Positions 16,451 through 25,635 are shown, counted from the first letter of the stretch. The stretch is 64,000 nucleotides of DNA from Roseovarius pacificus (GCF_900142665.1 NZ_FRBR01000003.1:124001-188000); one strand, 5' to 3'. Numbers and translations are program-made. The notes: generated from the sequence alone by a model not told the origin.

Positions 16451-17151
16451 CCTCCCGAGAAACCGAACACGTGAGTGACGAAATGCTTATGGCCCTTGCA
16501 GACGGCGAACTGGATGACATGCAGGCCAGCGCCCTGCGCGCACGGGTCGAACGCGACGCCGACCTTGCCGCCCGTTACGCGATCTTCTCCGAAACCACCG
16601 CGGCGCTGCGGGCCGCCTTCGCACAGGACGAGATTCCCGAGCGGCTGATCGAAGCGGTCAACGCTCCGCACGGACAACACTCACCGGACGAGACTAACGT
16701 CGTGCCGTTGCGCCGCCGCATACTCGCCTGGCCGGTGGCGCTCGCGGCGGCCCTGTCAATCGGCATAGGGCTGGGCTGGAGCCTGAAAGGCGGCAACACG
16801 CCGGACGCCGCGACCAGCCTGAACGACGTGGCGCAGCTCTTGTCCGATACCCCCACCGGCGCGACATTGGATATCGAGAACATGGGCTCTGCCCGGGTGC
16901 TCGGCAGCTTCGAAACCGACCGTGGCCTGTGCAGGGTGATCGTCGTCGAAACCGCCGACACCGTTTCAAACCGCCTCGTCGCCTGCCGGGACACCGCCGG
17001 CTGGACCGTTGCACTGAGCATTTCGGCCCCGACAGGCGATGGCTACACTCCGGCCTCCGCCGCCGGAACCGAAATGATCGACCACTATCTCGACTCCATC
17101 GGCGCGGGGCCGGCGCTCGACCCACAAACCGAAGCCGATCACCTGCAATAG
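16447..17151 (+). CDS. membrane anti-sigma factor
   Basis: A 234-residue protein whose ATG overlaps the sigma stop (ATGA). The N-terminal cytoplasmic part (residues 8-70; EHVSDEMLMALADGELDD) has the helical anti-sigma layout but no HxxxCxxC zinc motif. One transmembrane helix lies at about 92-113, and about 120 residues are periplasmic, with two Cys (in GLCRV and VACRD) that might form a disulphide. It should hold the ECF sigma at the membrane until an envelope signal arrives. Confidence 0.8.
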   Translation: MTSRETEHVSDEMLMALADGELDDMQASALRARVERDADLAARYAIFSETTAALRAAFAQDEIPERLIEAVNAPHGQHSPDETNVVPLRRRILAWPVALAAALSIGIGLGWSLKGGNTPDAATSLNDVAQLLSDTPTGATLDIENMGSARVLGSFETDRGLCRVIVVETADTVSNRLVACRDTAGWTVALSISAPTGDGYTPASAAGTEMIDHYLDSIGAGPALDPQTEADHLQ

Positions 17152-17425
17152 CTGATTGACGGTACGGGCGAGGGTGGAGGAACCGGCGGACGATGGTGGC
17201 CATTCCCCTCGTCTCCCGCCGATCACATGGTGGCGCGGCCTGCAAATGCGTGATCCATCGGAGCCGAATTGAAGGGTCACCATCGTCCGGCGGTATCGAC
17301 CACCAGAGCAACGTCGTCAGATATGCCCACTCTGTCGAGTGCCCATGCTTCACACGAATGACCAGTCAATTCGCTTGCGGCGTTGTCTTAGCCGAAACCA
17401 GGTCGACTCTTTCTGACATCCCTTG
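17152..17425. other. convergent intergenic region with inverted repeat
   Basis: No gene recognised between the anti-sigma and ribB genes, which converge here. A 12-base inverted repeat, CGGACGATGGTG at 17187-17198 and its complement at 17278-17289, brackets 79 bases. It could be a remnant of a small mobile element; no transposase-like frame is clear. There is no T-run to suggest a terminator. Confidence 0.4.
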
Positions 17426-18592
17426 TCAGACCATCACATTGCCCAGAATTCGTATACCAAAGCCGGAAACGCCCACGTATTTCTTTTGACTGGACGTGAC
17501 CAGTCGCATGGATGACACGCCCAACTCCCGCAATATCTGTGCTCCAAGCCCGACCTCGCGCCATGCGTCCTGACGCGCAAGCGCTTGTGCATGATGCTCT
17601 TCGTCACCGGCAAAATCGCGCGCGCGGCCATCCTGACCAACCCCTGACGCCCCTTCGCGCAGATAGATGATGACACCACGGCCCTCTTCGACCATCTTGT
17701 TGGAGAGACGCGTAAGGAAGTCTTGCTTCTCGAACACATCGGTCAAAACGTTTTCGCGGTGCACCCGAACAAGTACGTCTTCACCATCGCCCAAATCACC
17801 ATATACAATTGCAAGATGCTGGGTCGGCTCCCACGGCACCTTGAAGAAATGTGCGGTGGCCGGGCCCGCCACGGTATCTATGTCCAGCGTGTCCACCTTC
17901 TGAACCAGCACTTCGCTTTCCTGCCGATACCGGATCAGATCGCTCACCGAAACGACCTTGAGCCCATGCTGTTCGGCAAACAGGCTGATCTGCTCGTCGT
18001 GCATGACGCTCCCGTTATCGTTGACCAACTCGCAAATCACACCCACCGGCGGCAGCCCGGACATCACGCAAAGATCCACCGCGGCTTCCGTGTGGCCGGA
18101 ACGGATCAGAACCCCCCCTTCCTTTGCAACCAGCGGAAAGACATGGCCCGGACGTACGAAATCCGACGCACCGGTATTCGCATTGGCGAGGTTACGTACC
18201 GCCAGGGTCCGGTCCTCGGCGGAAATACCAGTGGTCGTGCCGTGGCGAAAATCCACACTCACCGTAAAGGCGGTGGAGTGCGGCGCATCGTTATCTCTCA
18301 CCATCTGCCCCAACTCAAAGCGCTTGGCTTCGCTCGCTGGCATCGGCGTACAGACAATACCGGAAGTATGACGCAGCATGAAGGCCATCTGCTCGGGTCT
18401 GCAGAAACATGCTGCCATGACCAGATCACCTTCATTTTCGCGCTCGTTGTCATCGGTCACGATTACCATCTCGCCGGCTTTGATTGCCGCGAGAGACTCC
18501 CGCACCCGATCAGCACTTGCATTCCCCGGCATCCTGCTGCCGACCGCCTCAGAACCTGCCACCGAAGCCCTGTTGTCAGTATCGTTGCTCAT
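17426..18592 (-). CDS. ribB: 3,4-dihydroxy-2-butanone 4-phosphate synthase (RibB, degenerate RibA domain)
   Basis: A 388-residue protein that makes the four-carbon unit of riboflavin from ribulose 5-phosphate. DHBP-synthase signatures are clear: VTDDNERENEGDLVMAA at about residues 44-60, RHGTTTGISAEDRT at about 115-128, and SGHTEAAVDL near 165. The C-terminal 190 residues follow the GTP cyclohydrolase II fold, but the zinc-binding Cys cluster expected after LVRVH is absent, so that half is probably inactive, as in several alphaproteobacterial RibBA proteins. Being last in a catabolic operon with flavin-dependent oxygenases, it is probably an extra copy that raises FMN supply. No FMN riboswitch is visible upstream. 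Confidence 0.85.
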   Translation of the reverse strand: MSNDTDNRASVAGSEAVGSRMPGNASADRVRESLAAIKAGEMVIVTDDNERENEGDLVMAACFCRPEQMAFMLRHTSGIVCTPMPASEAKRFELGQMVRDNDAPHSTAFTVSVDFRHGTTTGISAEDRTLAVRNLANANTGASDFVRPGHVFPLVAKEGGVLIRSGHTEAAVDLCVMSGLPPVGVICELVNDNGSVMHDEQISLFAEQHGLKVVSVSDLIRYRQESEVLVQKVDTLDIDTVAGPATAHFFKVPWEPTQHLAIVYGDLGDGEDVLVRVHRENVLTDVFEKQDFLTRLSNKMVEEGRGVIIYLREGASGVGQDGRARDFAGDEEHHAQALARQDAWREVGLGAQILRELGVSSMRLVTSSQKKYVGVSGFGIRILGNVMV

Positions 18593-18711
18593 GCCTGTTC
18601 TTCCTTCTGTCTGCGCGGGCATTTGGCAACACCTTCGTCCGTACATCGCTAGCCCGGAGGAATTGTCGCAACCGCCCGTTTTCCCACTCGTCGCCCTCGC
18701 GGATTTAAACC

Positions 18712-20277
18712 TTATTCGCTGGCCTCGAGCTTGGCGTAGCGCTCGACCATCAAGTCGATCACGCTACGCTTGAGTATCTTGCCAGTGGCGCCTCTGGGCA
18801 AATCGTCCCATATCTCAATATTTTTCGGGATTTTGAAGTTGGCAATCTTGTTGCGACAGAAGTCTTTCAAAGCATCTCCGGAGCATTCCGCGCCCTCCCG
18901 CAGGGTCACGACTGCTTCAATCCTGTCGCCCCAACGGCTGTCGGGCACACCGAAAACGCACACTTCGCTGACAGCCTCGTGATCGGCCAGCACGTTTTCG
19001 ATTTCGGTAGGATAAACATTATAGCCACCCGACTTCATGCGAAACTTCACGCGATCAGACAGATAGAGATAACCAAAATCGTCGACGCGGCCCAGATCAC
19101 CGAGGCGCAGGTAATCTCCGACAAAGAGTTCCTTACTTTGTTCCGGATTGTTCCAGTACCCGGGGAAGGCTATGTCGCTGCGGATGACCACCTCGCCCAA
19201 CTCCCCGGTGGGCACATCCCGATTGTCCTCGTCGATGATACGTACATCCACCCACGAGAGCGGACGCCCGGCAGAAGCGAGGATTTCCGGGCGTTCGTTC
19301 AGCCCGGTGATGTGATCGGAGGGCAACAGCATGTGGGACATGCCGAGAATCTCGGTGCAGCCATACATCTGGATGAAGTTACAATTGAAGGTCTGCATCG
19401 CCTGCCGGATCGTCGAGGGCGGCAACGGGGCCGCGCCGTAGCCCAGCAGCTTGAGCGACTTCACATCATATTTGTGCAAGTTCGGCTCGTTCAGCAGCGC
19501 CGCGAGCATCGTCGGTACCATCATGGTTTCGGTGACGCTGTGCTGCTCGATCAGAGAAAGCGTTTGTTCGGGATTCCAGGGCCCAACGATCACGGTTTTC
19601 GCCGCCAGAAAAACATTGCGCAGCATATGCATCATCGGCACACCTGCAGCCGGCATAGTGTGCAACCATACGGAATCGTGTGTCAGCCCTTCGTAGAGCG
19701 AGACATAGACGACCGCCTGAAGGAACTTGTCGTGCGGATAGACGGCGCCCTTCGGCAGGCCCGTGGACCCCGAAGTGTAAGCGATCATCGACAGTTCGTG
19801 CGGGGTATGCTCCAGTTCTCCGTCACCCATATGTCGCGCGATCAGGTCTTCGTAATCGTGCTTTGCCTTGTGCAACCCGCCGATACCGACAAGAAGCGGT
19901 GGATCTGCCATATCGGAGAGCTGGGCGCTGACCAGATCCATCAGATCCTGATACTCACCGCCATAAACCAGGATACGCGGTGTGGAATCCTTGATCAGCG
20001 CAGCGATCTCCGCCGCCGCGAGGCGCGTGTTGATGCCCACACGAATACCGCCGACCTTCGCCGCCGCCAGAAAGGTCTCGGGGATCTCGACGGAATCGTG
20101 GGTCAACACACCCACCCGGTCACCGGGGATCAACCCCAGTGCACGGTAGGCATGACCCAACGCATCCGTACGTCGATCCAGTTCTTTCCAGGTTACCTTG
20201 CGGTCCGTCGCAACATAGGCGTCTTTCTCTGCCCAATGTCGTCCGTTGCGACGAACGAGTTCACCAAATGTCGTCAT
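18712..20277 (-). CDS. AMP-forming acyl-CoA synthetase
   Basis: A 521-residue ANL-superfamily ligase that activates a carboxylic acid with ATP and CoA. Motifs: P-loop-like AYTSGSTGLPKGAVY near residue 167, MYGCTEILGMSH near 300, LRLGDLGRVDD near 395, the hinge FRMKSGGYNVYPTEIENV near 414-431, and the catalytic Lys in RGATGKILKR near 505. It sits 115 bases upstream of ribB and 19 bases after the LLM monooxygenase gene. Likely activates the acid released by the amidase or oxygenase for beta-oxidation. Acid specificity cannot be told. Confidence 0.85.
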   Translation of the reverse strand: MTTFGELVRRNGRHWAEKDAYVATDRKVTWKELDRRTDALGHAYRALGLIPGDRVGVLTHDSVEIPETFLAAAKVGGIRVGINTRLAAAEIAALIKDSTPRILVYGGEYQDLMDLVSAQLSDMADPPLLVGIGGLHKAKHDYEDLIARHMGDGELEHTPHELSMIAYTSGSTGLPKGAVYPHDKFLQAVVYVSLYEGLTHDSVWLHTMPAAGVPMMHMLRNVFLAAKTVIVGPWNPEQTLSLIEQHSVTETMMVPTMLAALLNEPNLHKYDVKSLKLLGYGAAPLPPSTIRQAMQTFNCNFIQMYGCTEILGMSHMLLPSDHITGLNERPEILASAGRPLSWVDVRIIDEDNRDVPTGELGEVVIRSDIAFPGYWNNPEQSKELFVGDYLRLGDLGRVDDFGYLYLSDRVKFRMKSGGYNVYPTEIENVLADHEAVSEVCVFGVPDSRWGDRIEAVVTLREGAECSGDALKDFCRNKIANFKIPKNIEIWDDLPRGATGKILKRSVIDLMVERYAKLEASE

Positions 20278-20296
20278 TTCAATGTCTCCGAAAGTT

Positions 20297-21415
20297 TCAC
20301 GCCTTGATCACGGCATCAGCGAACTCTTCGAGAATCGCCATCTCAACTTCCTGCGGAAAATACCCGACATGGTGCCAGACGAAGAACTCCTCGATCCCGT
20401 AGGTCTCTCTCAGGCGCCCGATATCGTCCTGCACCTTTTGCTTGCTCCCCCCCCAGATCCGGCCGACCGGCGCGTGATAGGGAGGCGCGTCATACGCAAA
20501 GCCCCAAAGTTCGCGAAACGCCTTTTCGAGATCTTCAGATTCCGCCGCATTCCGACCGAGCGTCAGATGCCCGCCCAAGCCCAGGGCATTGTCCGGGTTG
20601 AAAACCCTGCCCGCCTTCTCGGTTTCCTTCTGATACTCGTCCAGCATGATCGGAATGAACCGTTCAAACTCGTCGGAAACGAAGGCCACCATCTTCCCTC
20701 CTTCACGCGCCCAGAAGCGCACGGTTTCCATACTTTGGCTGAACGGCGCATAAATGGGTGGATGCGGGTCCTGATAGGGCCGTGGTGTGATACCGATTTC
20801 AAGCAATTGATTGTTCTCGTCGACCGCTGAGGCCCCGAACTTTTCGGTCGGCTGGAAACGCCATTCAGTGGGGTAAGGCACCTTCCAGAATTCACCCTGC
20901 ACATTCGTGGTCTTCTTGGTCCAAAGCTCTTTCACAATGCGCCAGTTCTCATAGAAAATGGCGCGGTTGCGCTTGTCGGCTTCCGAACGGTCAGAATCCG
21001 TCGACGTGATATTGAGGTGTTGACCGAAAGTGTTGGTCCAGCGCGGCGTGTTCCCGCGCGAGAAACCGGCGAATGTGCGCCCTTTGGTGAACTGGTCGAG
21101 CATGGCAAGATCTTCGGCAAGCTTGATCGGATTGACCGCCGTGAGGTTCATACCCAGCTGGCCAACCTTCATCTTCTTGGTGTGCTGCGCGACAAGGAGA
21201 TCCCACATGATCGGGTTTGTGGTACCTTCGATGCCTTCCACCTGCATGTGGTGTTCGCTCATGCTGAAGCCGTAATACCCAAGATCCTCGGCGAACTTGA
21301 TCTGTTCGATCATCCGCTCCATCCGATCCTGAAAACGTCCTGTATCGGACCCGGCGAACTGCACATTCTCGTGGCGCCCGATGAAGTACGGGATTGCCAT
21401 AACTACTACGCGCAT
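20297..21415 (-). CDS. luciferase-like (LLM) flavin-dependent monooxygenase
   Basis: A 372-residue TIM-barrel oxidoreductase of the bacterial luciferase group. Typical elements are FAEDLGYYGFSMSEHHMQVEG at about residues 41-61 and TKKMKVGQLGMNLTAVNPIKLAEDLAML at about 86-113, the latter followed by FAGFSRGN. Such proteins use FMNH2 and O2 for Baeyer-Villiger, hydroxylation or C-N/C-S cleavage steps. It is a different subgroup from the two NtaA-like proteins at 42.8 and 45.2 kb. Part of the seven-gene leftward operon; reductase partners could be those at 28805 or 47335. Confidence 0.8.
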   Translation of the reverse strand: MRVVVMAIPYFIGRHENVQFAGSDTGRFQDRMERMIEQIKFAEDLGYYGFSMSEHHMQVEGIEGTTNPIMWDLLVAQHTKKMKVGQLGMNLTAVNPIKLAEDLAMLDQFTKGRTFAGFSRGNTPRWTNTFGQHLNITSTDSDRSEADKRNRAIFYENWRIVKELWTKKTTNVQGEFWKVPYPTEWRFQPTEKFGASAVDENNQLLEIGITPRPYQDPHPPIYAPFSQSMETVRFWAREGGKMVAFVSDEFERFIPIMLDEYQKETEKAGRVFNPDNALGLGGHLTLGRNAAESEDLEKAFRELWGFAYDAPPYHAPVGRIWGGSKQKVQDDIGRLRETYGIEEFFVWHHVGYFPQEVEMAILEEFADAVIKA

Positions 21416-21433
21416 TTTTTCACTCCTTACGTT

Positions 21434-22867
21434 TTAGTTGTCGCCTTGTTCCGCAGATCCAGCCATGGGCGAATTCGGGAATGGGCCCCAAATCTGTTCC
21501 GCCACCCATGCCATTTTCAGGCAGCCAAGATCGTCGTATCGCGGGCCGACTATTTGAAGCCCAATAGGCAAACCTCCGCCGGACAGGCCCGCGGGCACCG
21601 AAACCGAAGGCTGTTCAGTCAGATTGAAAATGAATGTGTTGGACCAACCCGCAAACATCTCGTCGGGATCATGGCCCGGAAGTTCCGCGTCGAAGGCCGG
21701 AATGGCGACCGACGGCAGCAATAGATAATCGCAATCCTGCATCAGTCGCATGGCACGGCTACGCGTTACTATCAGCCGGTCGGCATAGGCATGATAATCT
21801 ACGGCCGACATCGAGCGCACGGGCGCTGTCCAGTCGTAGATGAACTCTCCGCGTTTTTGGTTCTCTTCGGGCAGCTGTGAAAGCTGGCTCAGGCAACGCA
21901 ATCGATAGAACTGATCGCCCGCAACGTAATCCTTCGGTCCAAAAGGCGATTTGATCTCAATTAGCTCGGCACCGAGGCGCTTGGCCATCTCACGCGCTCT
22001 CGCCTCTACGATAGCCTGAACTTCCGGGTCCGGGTCGGGGCCAAAGCCAATGTCAAGCATCAGGCCAATCTTGCGCACGGCTGGACGCGCCTTGATCGCC
22101 TCGGCGTAATCGACAGGATCATACGGCAACGCGGTGAAGTCACGGGCGTCCGGGCGACTGATGATGGTCAGCATGTTCGCCACATCGTCGACGGTGCGAG
22201 CCATCGGGCCGGTCACGACAGCAGGGCTGTTCTGGAAGAAAAAGGGCACACGCCCGTAGGAGGGTTTGTGCCCCACAAGCCCACAGAAGGACGCCGGAAG
22301 GCGGATGGACCCCACGATATCGGAGCCCACCACCACTGGATGAATGCCGGCGGCCACCGCCGCCGCCGCACCCGAACTGGAGCCACCCGGCGTGCGCGAG
22401 GTATCCCAGGGGTTGCGAGTGGGGCCAAAGGCCGTGCTGTAACCCGAGGGCAGAAGACCGAAGTCGCACATCGTGGTACGACCGAGCGATACCGCCCCGG
22501 CTTCGCGCAGGCGGGCAACCGCGGGGGCATCGCTGTTTGACGGGCGCGTCAGCCCGTCGAAGGCGGACGAGCCGAAATGACGTGGATGACCGACAGCCTG
22601 AAGAGAATCCTTGTCGGAGGTGGGCACACCGTCAAGCTGGCTGAGTGGCGCACCGGCCTGCCAGCGCGTCTCCGACCGACGGGCCGCCTCGAGCGCACCC
22701 TCGTGATCGACACTGTAGAAGGCGTTGATCTCCGGGTTCAGACGCTCCAGTCGGCGTAGTGCGCTCTGGACCACGTCGACGGGCGACAGGGTACCGTTGC
22801 GATACATGGCGACCATGTCCAATGCGGTCAGCAACTCAAGGCTGTCGGCATCTCGTACTTCAGTCAT
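21434..22867 (-). CDS. amidase-signature family hydrolase
   Basis: A 477-residue amidase. The triad is Lys86 (VPTSDKDSL), cis-Ser163 (GGSSSGAAAA) and Ser187 (DIVGSIRLPASF), 24 residues apart as in the family. It should hydrolyse a carboxamide or anhydride-like amide in the cytoplasm. It lies 18 bases upstream of the LLM gene in the operon. It shares only family-level features with the amidase at 8.2 kb. Confidence 0.85.
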   Translation of the reverse strand: MTEVRDADSLELLTALDMVAMYRNGTLSPVDVVQSALRRLERLNPEINAFYSVDHEGALEAARRSETRWQAGAPLSQLDGVPTSDKDSLQAVGHPRHFGSSAFDGLTRPSNSDAPAVARLREAGAVSLGRTTMCDFGLLPSGYSTAFGPTRNPWDTSRTPGGSSSGAAAAVAAGIHPVVVGSDIVGSIRLPASFCGLVGHKPSYGRVPFFFQNSPAVVTGPMARTVDDVANMLTIISRPDARDFTALPYDPVDYAEAIKARPAVRKIGLMLDIGFGPDPDPEVQAIVEARAREMAKRLGAELIEIKSPFGPKDYVAGDQFYRLRCLSQLSQLPEENQKRGEFIYDWTAPVRSMSAVDYHAYADRLIVTRSRAMRLMQDCDYLLLPSVAIPAFDAELPGHDPDEMFAGWSNTFIFNLTEQPSVSVPAGLSGGGLPIGLQIVGPRYDDLGCLKMAWVAEQIWGPFPNSPMAGSAEQGDN

Positions 22868-22934
22868 ATCGCTTTTGGCTCCCTGTCGTCTCTTGGGTCA
22901 GGCTATCGGCTTCTTTTGTCGTCCGGTTTTGCCT

Positions 22935-23744
22935 TTATTTCTTTGACGCCCCGATGAAGTCTGGTTCTCGCTTTTCCTTGATGCTGGCGAGGCCCTCCTT
23001 CATTTCCGGCCCGACAAAGCCGAGCGCCTCGTAGGCGAGGCCAGTATCGAAAATCGGGCCAGCCATCCGATACCAATTATTGAGGGTGTGCTTTGTCCAG
23101 TAGAGGGCGTTGGGTGCGCCCTTGGCAAGCTTCTCAGCCACCTCAATCGATTTCGCCTCGAGCTCGTCATCGGGCACACAAAGCGACACCAGGCCCAGAC
23201 GCTCTGCCTCTTCGCCGCTCATGGGCTCGCAAAGCATCAGATAGTACTTGGCCTTGGCCATACCGCAGAGCAGAGGCCAGTTGATGACCGCATGATCGCC
23301 TGCCGCCACACCGATACGGGTATGGCCGTCGATAATCTTGGCTGAAGCGCCGGCAATCGGGATATCGGCCAGCAGGCCCGCTGCCAGGCCTGCCCCGACA
23401 GCCACACCGTTCAGTGCGGAAACGGTCGGTTTACTGCAGTTGATGATGTTATAAACGAGCTCGCGCGCTTCCTTGTTCACTTTGGCCAGCATGTTGTGAT
23501 CGTTCATCATGGTCTCGACCATCGAGAAATCACCACCGGCAGAGAAAGCCTTGCCCTTGCCGGTCAGGATGACCGCGCCGATGTTTGGATCTTCGTCCAC
23601 TTCACGCCAGACACGGGCCAGCTCGCTGTGGCCAACCGCATCGAGGCTGTTGCGGGTTTCCGGCTTGTTGATTGTGATCCGGAGCACCCGTTCGCTCGGA
23701 TAATCGAATTCCAGGTAGGTGTAGTCACTGTAACGTTCGGTCAC
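22935..23744 (-). CDS. crotonase-fold enoyl-CoA hydratase/isomerase family protein
   Basis: A 269-residue crotonase-family protein. The oxyanion-hole segments are present: TGKGKAFSAGGDFSMVE near residue 60 and ALNGVAVGAGLAAGLLAD near 113. The two acidic residues of classical hydratases are not: where PE and later E are expected, the sequence reads GHTRIGVAAGDHAVINWP. It may therefore be an isomerase, a C-C hydrolase or a hydratase using Asp/His. It belongs to the operon with the SDR and MaoC proteins, which supports a CoA-ester pathway. Confidence 0.78.
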   Translation of the reverse strand: MTERYSDYTYLEFDYPSERVLRITINKPETRNSLDAVGHSELARVWREVDEDPNIGAVILTGKGKAFSAGGDFSMVETMMNDHNMLAKVNKEARELVYNIINCSKPTVSALNGVAVGAGLAAGLLADIPIAGASAKIIDGHTRIGVAAGDHAVINWPLLCGMAKAKYYLMLCEPMSGEEAERLGLVSLCVPDDELEAKSIEVAEKLAKGAPNALYWTKHTLNNWYRMAGPIFDTGLAYEALGFVGPEMKEGLASIKEKREPDFIGASKK

Positions 23745-23774
23745 GAAAATTTCTCCCGTAGTCTCTCAAAGGGG

Positions 23775-24650
23775 TTAGAAGCGGCGCGCGGCCAGCGGAT
23801 GATCCTCTTCAAAGAAGATTTCGTCGGCATGGGTGAGCATATCCTGCGCGGTCCAGCCGTCGCCCGGCGGGTTCCACCCTTCCATCTCCATCATTTTCAG
23901 TTCACGGACGCCCCGGGCGCCGGACACGCCAAGCGTTTTGCCCGTCTGCTCGCCGGAAAGGTCGCTCACCATATAGAGCACCGCCGGAGCGATCCCCTCT
24001 GGCGACAGCGCCTTTTCGGGGGCGGCCTTGTAACGCGGCACATCCTCGGTCATGCGGGTCAGCGCTCCAGGCGCCAGCGTCCAGATACGGATGCCGTACT
24101 TGCGGCCTTCGACGGTGAGCACATTGCTCAGCCCCCAAATCCCGCCCTTGGCAGAGCCGTAATTGCTCTGTCCGAAATTACCGATGAGGCCCGAGGTGGA
24201 AGATGTGTTCACGATCACACCGCCGCCGTTTTCCTTCATCCAGTTATAAACCGGGAGCGTGGCACAAAACGTACCCTTGAGGTGCACCTTGACGCAGATG
24301 TCCCAGTTTTCCTCCGTCATCTTCGCAAAGCTCTTATCGCGCAGGATACCGGCATTGTTGATCAGGATATTGGCCGCGCCGAAGTTCGCGATTGCATCCT
24401 CGAAAACGGACTGGCCGCCCTCCATCGTGGAAATGTCGGAACAGTTGGCGACGGCCCGGCCGCCAGCGGCGGTAATCTCATCGACAACCGTCTGCGCCAT
24501 GGACACGTCCGATGCGGAACCATCGCGCGGACCGCCCAGATCATTGACGACGACGGCGGCACCTTCGCTGGCCAGAAGCCTGGCATATGCCGCACCGAGC
24601 CCGCCACCCGCGCCGGTGATGATTGCAACCTTTCCCTCGAGAATTCCCAC
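23775..24650 (-). CDS. short-chain dehydrogenase, 3-hydroxyacyl-CoA dehydrogenase type
   Basis: A 291-residue SDR. The cofactor motif is TGAGGGLGAAYAR at about residues 12-24, with NNAG near 96; the catalytic Ser lies in NTSSTSG near 148 and the YxxxK motif in NYGSAKGG near 162. The C-terminal extension after residue 235 (MMEMEGWNPPGDGW) is seen in relatives of the D-3-hydroxyacyl-CoA dehydrogenase part of eukaryotic HSD17B4. It probably oxidises a 3-hydroxyacyl-CoA formed by the MaoC protein encoded 22 bases upstream. Confidence 0.82.
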   Translation of the reverse strand: MGILEGKVAIITGAGGGLGAAYARLLASEGAAVVVNDLGGPRDGSASDVSMAQTVVDEITAAGGRAVANCSDISTMEGGQSVFEDAIANFGAANILINNAGILRDKSFAKMTEENWDICVKVHLKGTFCATLPVYNWMKENGGGVIVNTSSTSGLIGNFGQSNYGSAKGGIWGLSNVLTVEGRKYGIRIWTLAPGALTRMTEDVPRYKAAPEKALSPEGIAPAVLYMVSDLSGEQTGKTLGVSGARGVRELKMMEMEGWNPPGDGWTAQDMLTHADEIFFEEDHPLAARRF

Positions 24651-24672
24651 GTCTTTCTCCTGATAGTCCGAG

Positions 24673-25527
24673 TTAATTGAGAATCGACAGACCGTTTTTC
24701 ACGACCGTCGCATCCCGCTCCCTGATCCGCGCCTCGTGCGAGATTCTGCTGCCATCCTTCCAGAGGTCGACCGTCACCGTCTCCCCGGGAAAAACCGGGG
24801 AAGAGAACCGAACCGCGTGATGCGCGAAAGCGGTCGGGTCATAGTCGGCATAGGTCTGAAGGATCGCCCGGCAGACAAGCCCGCAAGTGCAGAGCCCATG
24901 CAGAATAGGCCGCTCGAAGCCCGCGCGCCGCGCCGCCTCGGGGCTCGCATGCAGCGGATTGCGATCACCGCAAAGCCGGTAGAGCAGCGCCTGATCCGGC
25001 CGGGTATCGATATCGACGCTGAGGTCGGGCGCCCGGTCGGGCCGCTGATGCGGCGCCGGAGGCGCTTCGGAAGAGCCCCCGCAACCACCATCGCCCCGCG
25101 CGATCCGCGACGAAACAATGGTGGCATAGGGCTCGCGCGCCTCGTCCATCAGCACCGTCTGGTGCCGGATGATGGCACCCTTTTCCTTGCCCTTGTCATA
25201 GACGGCCAGCACCGATGAATCCGCCAGCAATTTTGCCGCGGCGGGCATCGGGCGATGAAGGGTGATCTCGCGACCACCGTCAACAACCATCGCGCGGTTC
25301 ACCCCCATGTCCCCCGGGCCGGAACCATAAGCAGCCACTGTCGCAAAGGTCGGCACCACCTTAAGGCCGCCACCCTCAGATCCGCACTCGCTCACGAACG
25401 GAAGCTCGCGCCCATCGAGCGGATCAGAGCCCATGCCTATTGCGAGCGCGTAAAGCATGACCTCACGGTCGGAATAGGCGTATTCCTGCCCTTCGTTCCG
25501 CAATGCCATGACCTTATCATAATCCAT
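24673..25527 (-). CDS. MaoC-like double hot-dog hydratase
   Basis: A 284-residue (R)-specific enoyl-CoA hydratase-like protein. The N-terminal hot-dog covers about residues 1-140. The C-terminal MaoC domain has the catalytic motif YRLCGDRNPLHASPEAARRA near 185-204 and PILHGLCTCG near 210. The layout matches the hydratase-2 region of HSD17B4. The start MDYDKVMALRNEG is used; the open frame runs upstream through the promoter region and the GTATAC operator, which cannot be coding. It is first in the leftward operon. Confidence 0.83.
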   Translation of the reverse strand: MDYDKVMALRNEGQEYAYSDREVMLYALAIGMGSDPLDGRELPFVSECGSEGGGLKVVPTFATVAAYGSGPGDMGVNRAMVVDGGREITLHRPMPAAAKLLADSSVLAVYDKGKEKGAIIRHQTVLMDEAREPYATIVSSRIARGDGGCGGSSEAPPAPHQRPDRAPDLSVDIDTRPDQALLYRLCGDRNPLHASPEAARRAGFERPILHGLCTCGLVCRAILQTYADYDPTAFAHHAVRFSSPVFPGETVTVDLWKDGSRISHEARIRERDATVVKNGLSILN

Positions 25528-25625
25528 CAAACCACCCGATTTTCGCTCACTGAATCCGCCCGGAATTTCCGCACCGGATTGGAGCGCCCGCACCGTGAAA
25601 ACGCCCCATTTGAAGAGATCATATC

Positions 25626-25635
25626 TTTGTATACA
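25626..25635. promoter_or_regulatory. GTATAC operator A1
   Basis: TTTGTATACA, 99 bases upstream of the MaoC-like start, in the 375-base gap between divergent operons. It matches the sites at 25737, 32515, 35729, 46708 and 51077. Presumed binding site of the GntR protein encoded at 36164-36826. Confidence 0.7.

Noticed and set aside
18593..18711. FMN riboswitch upstream of ribB
   Set aside because: I looked for the conserved RFN-element core and saw none.
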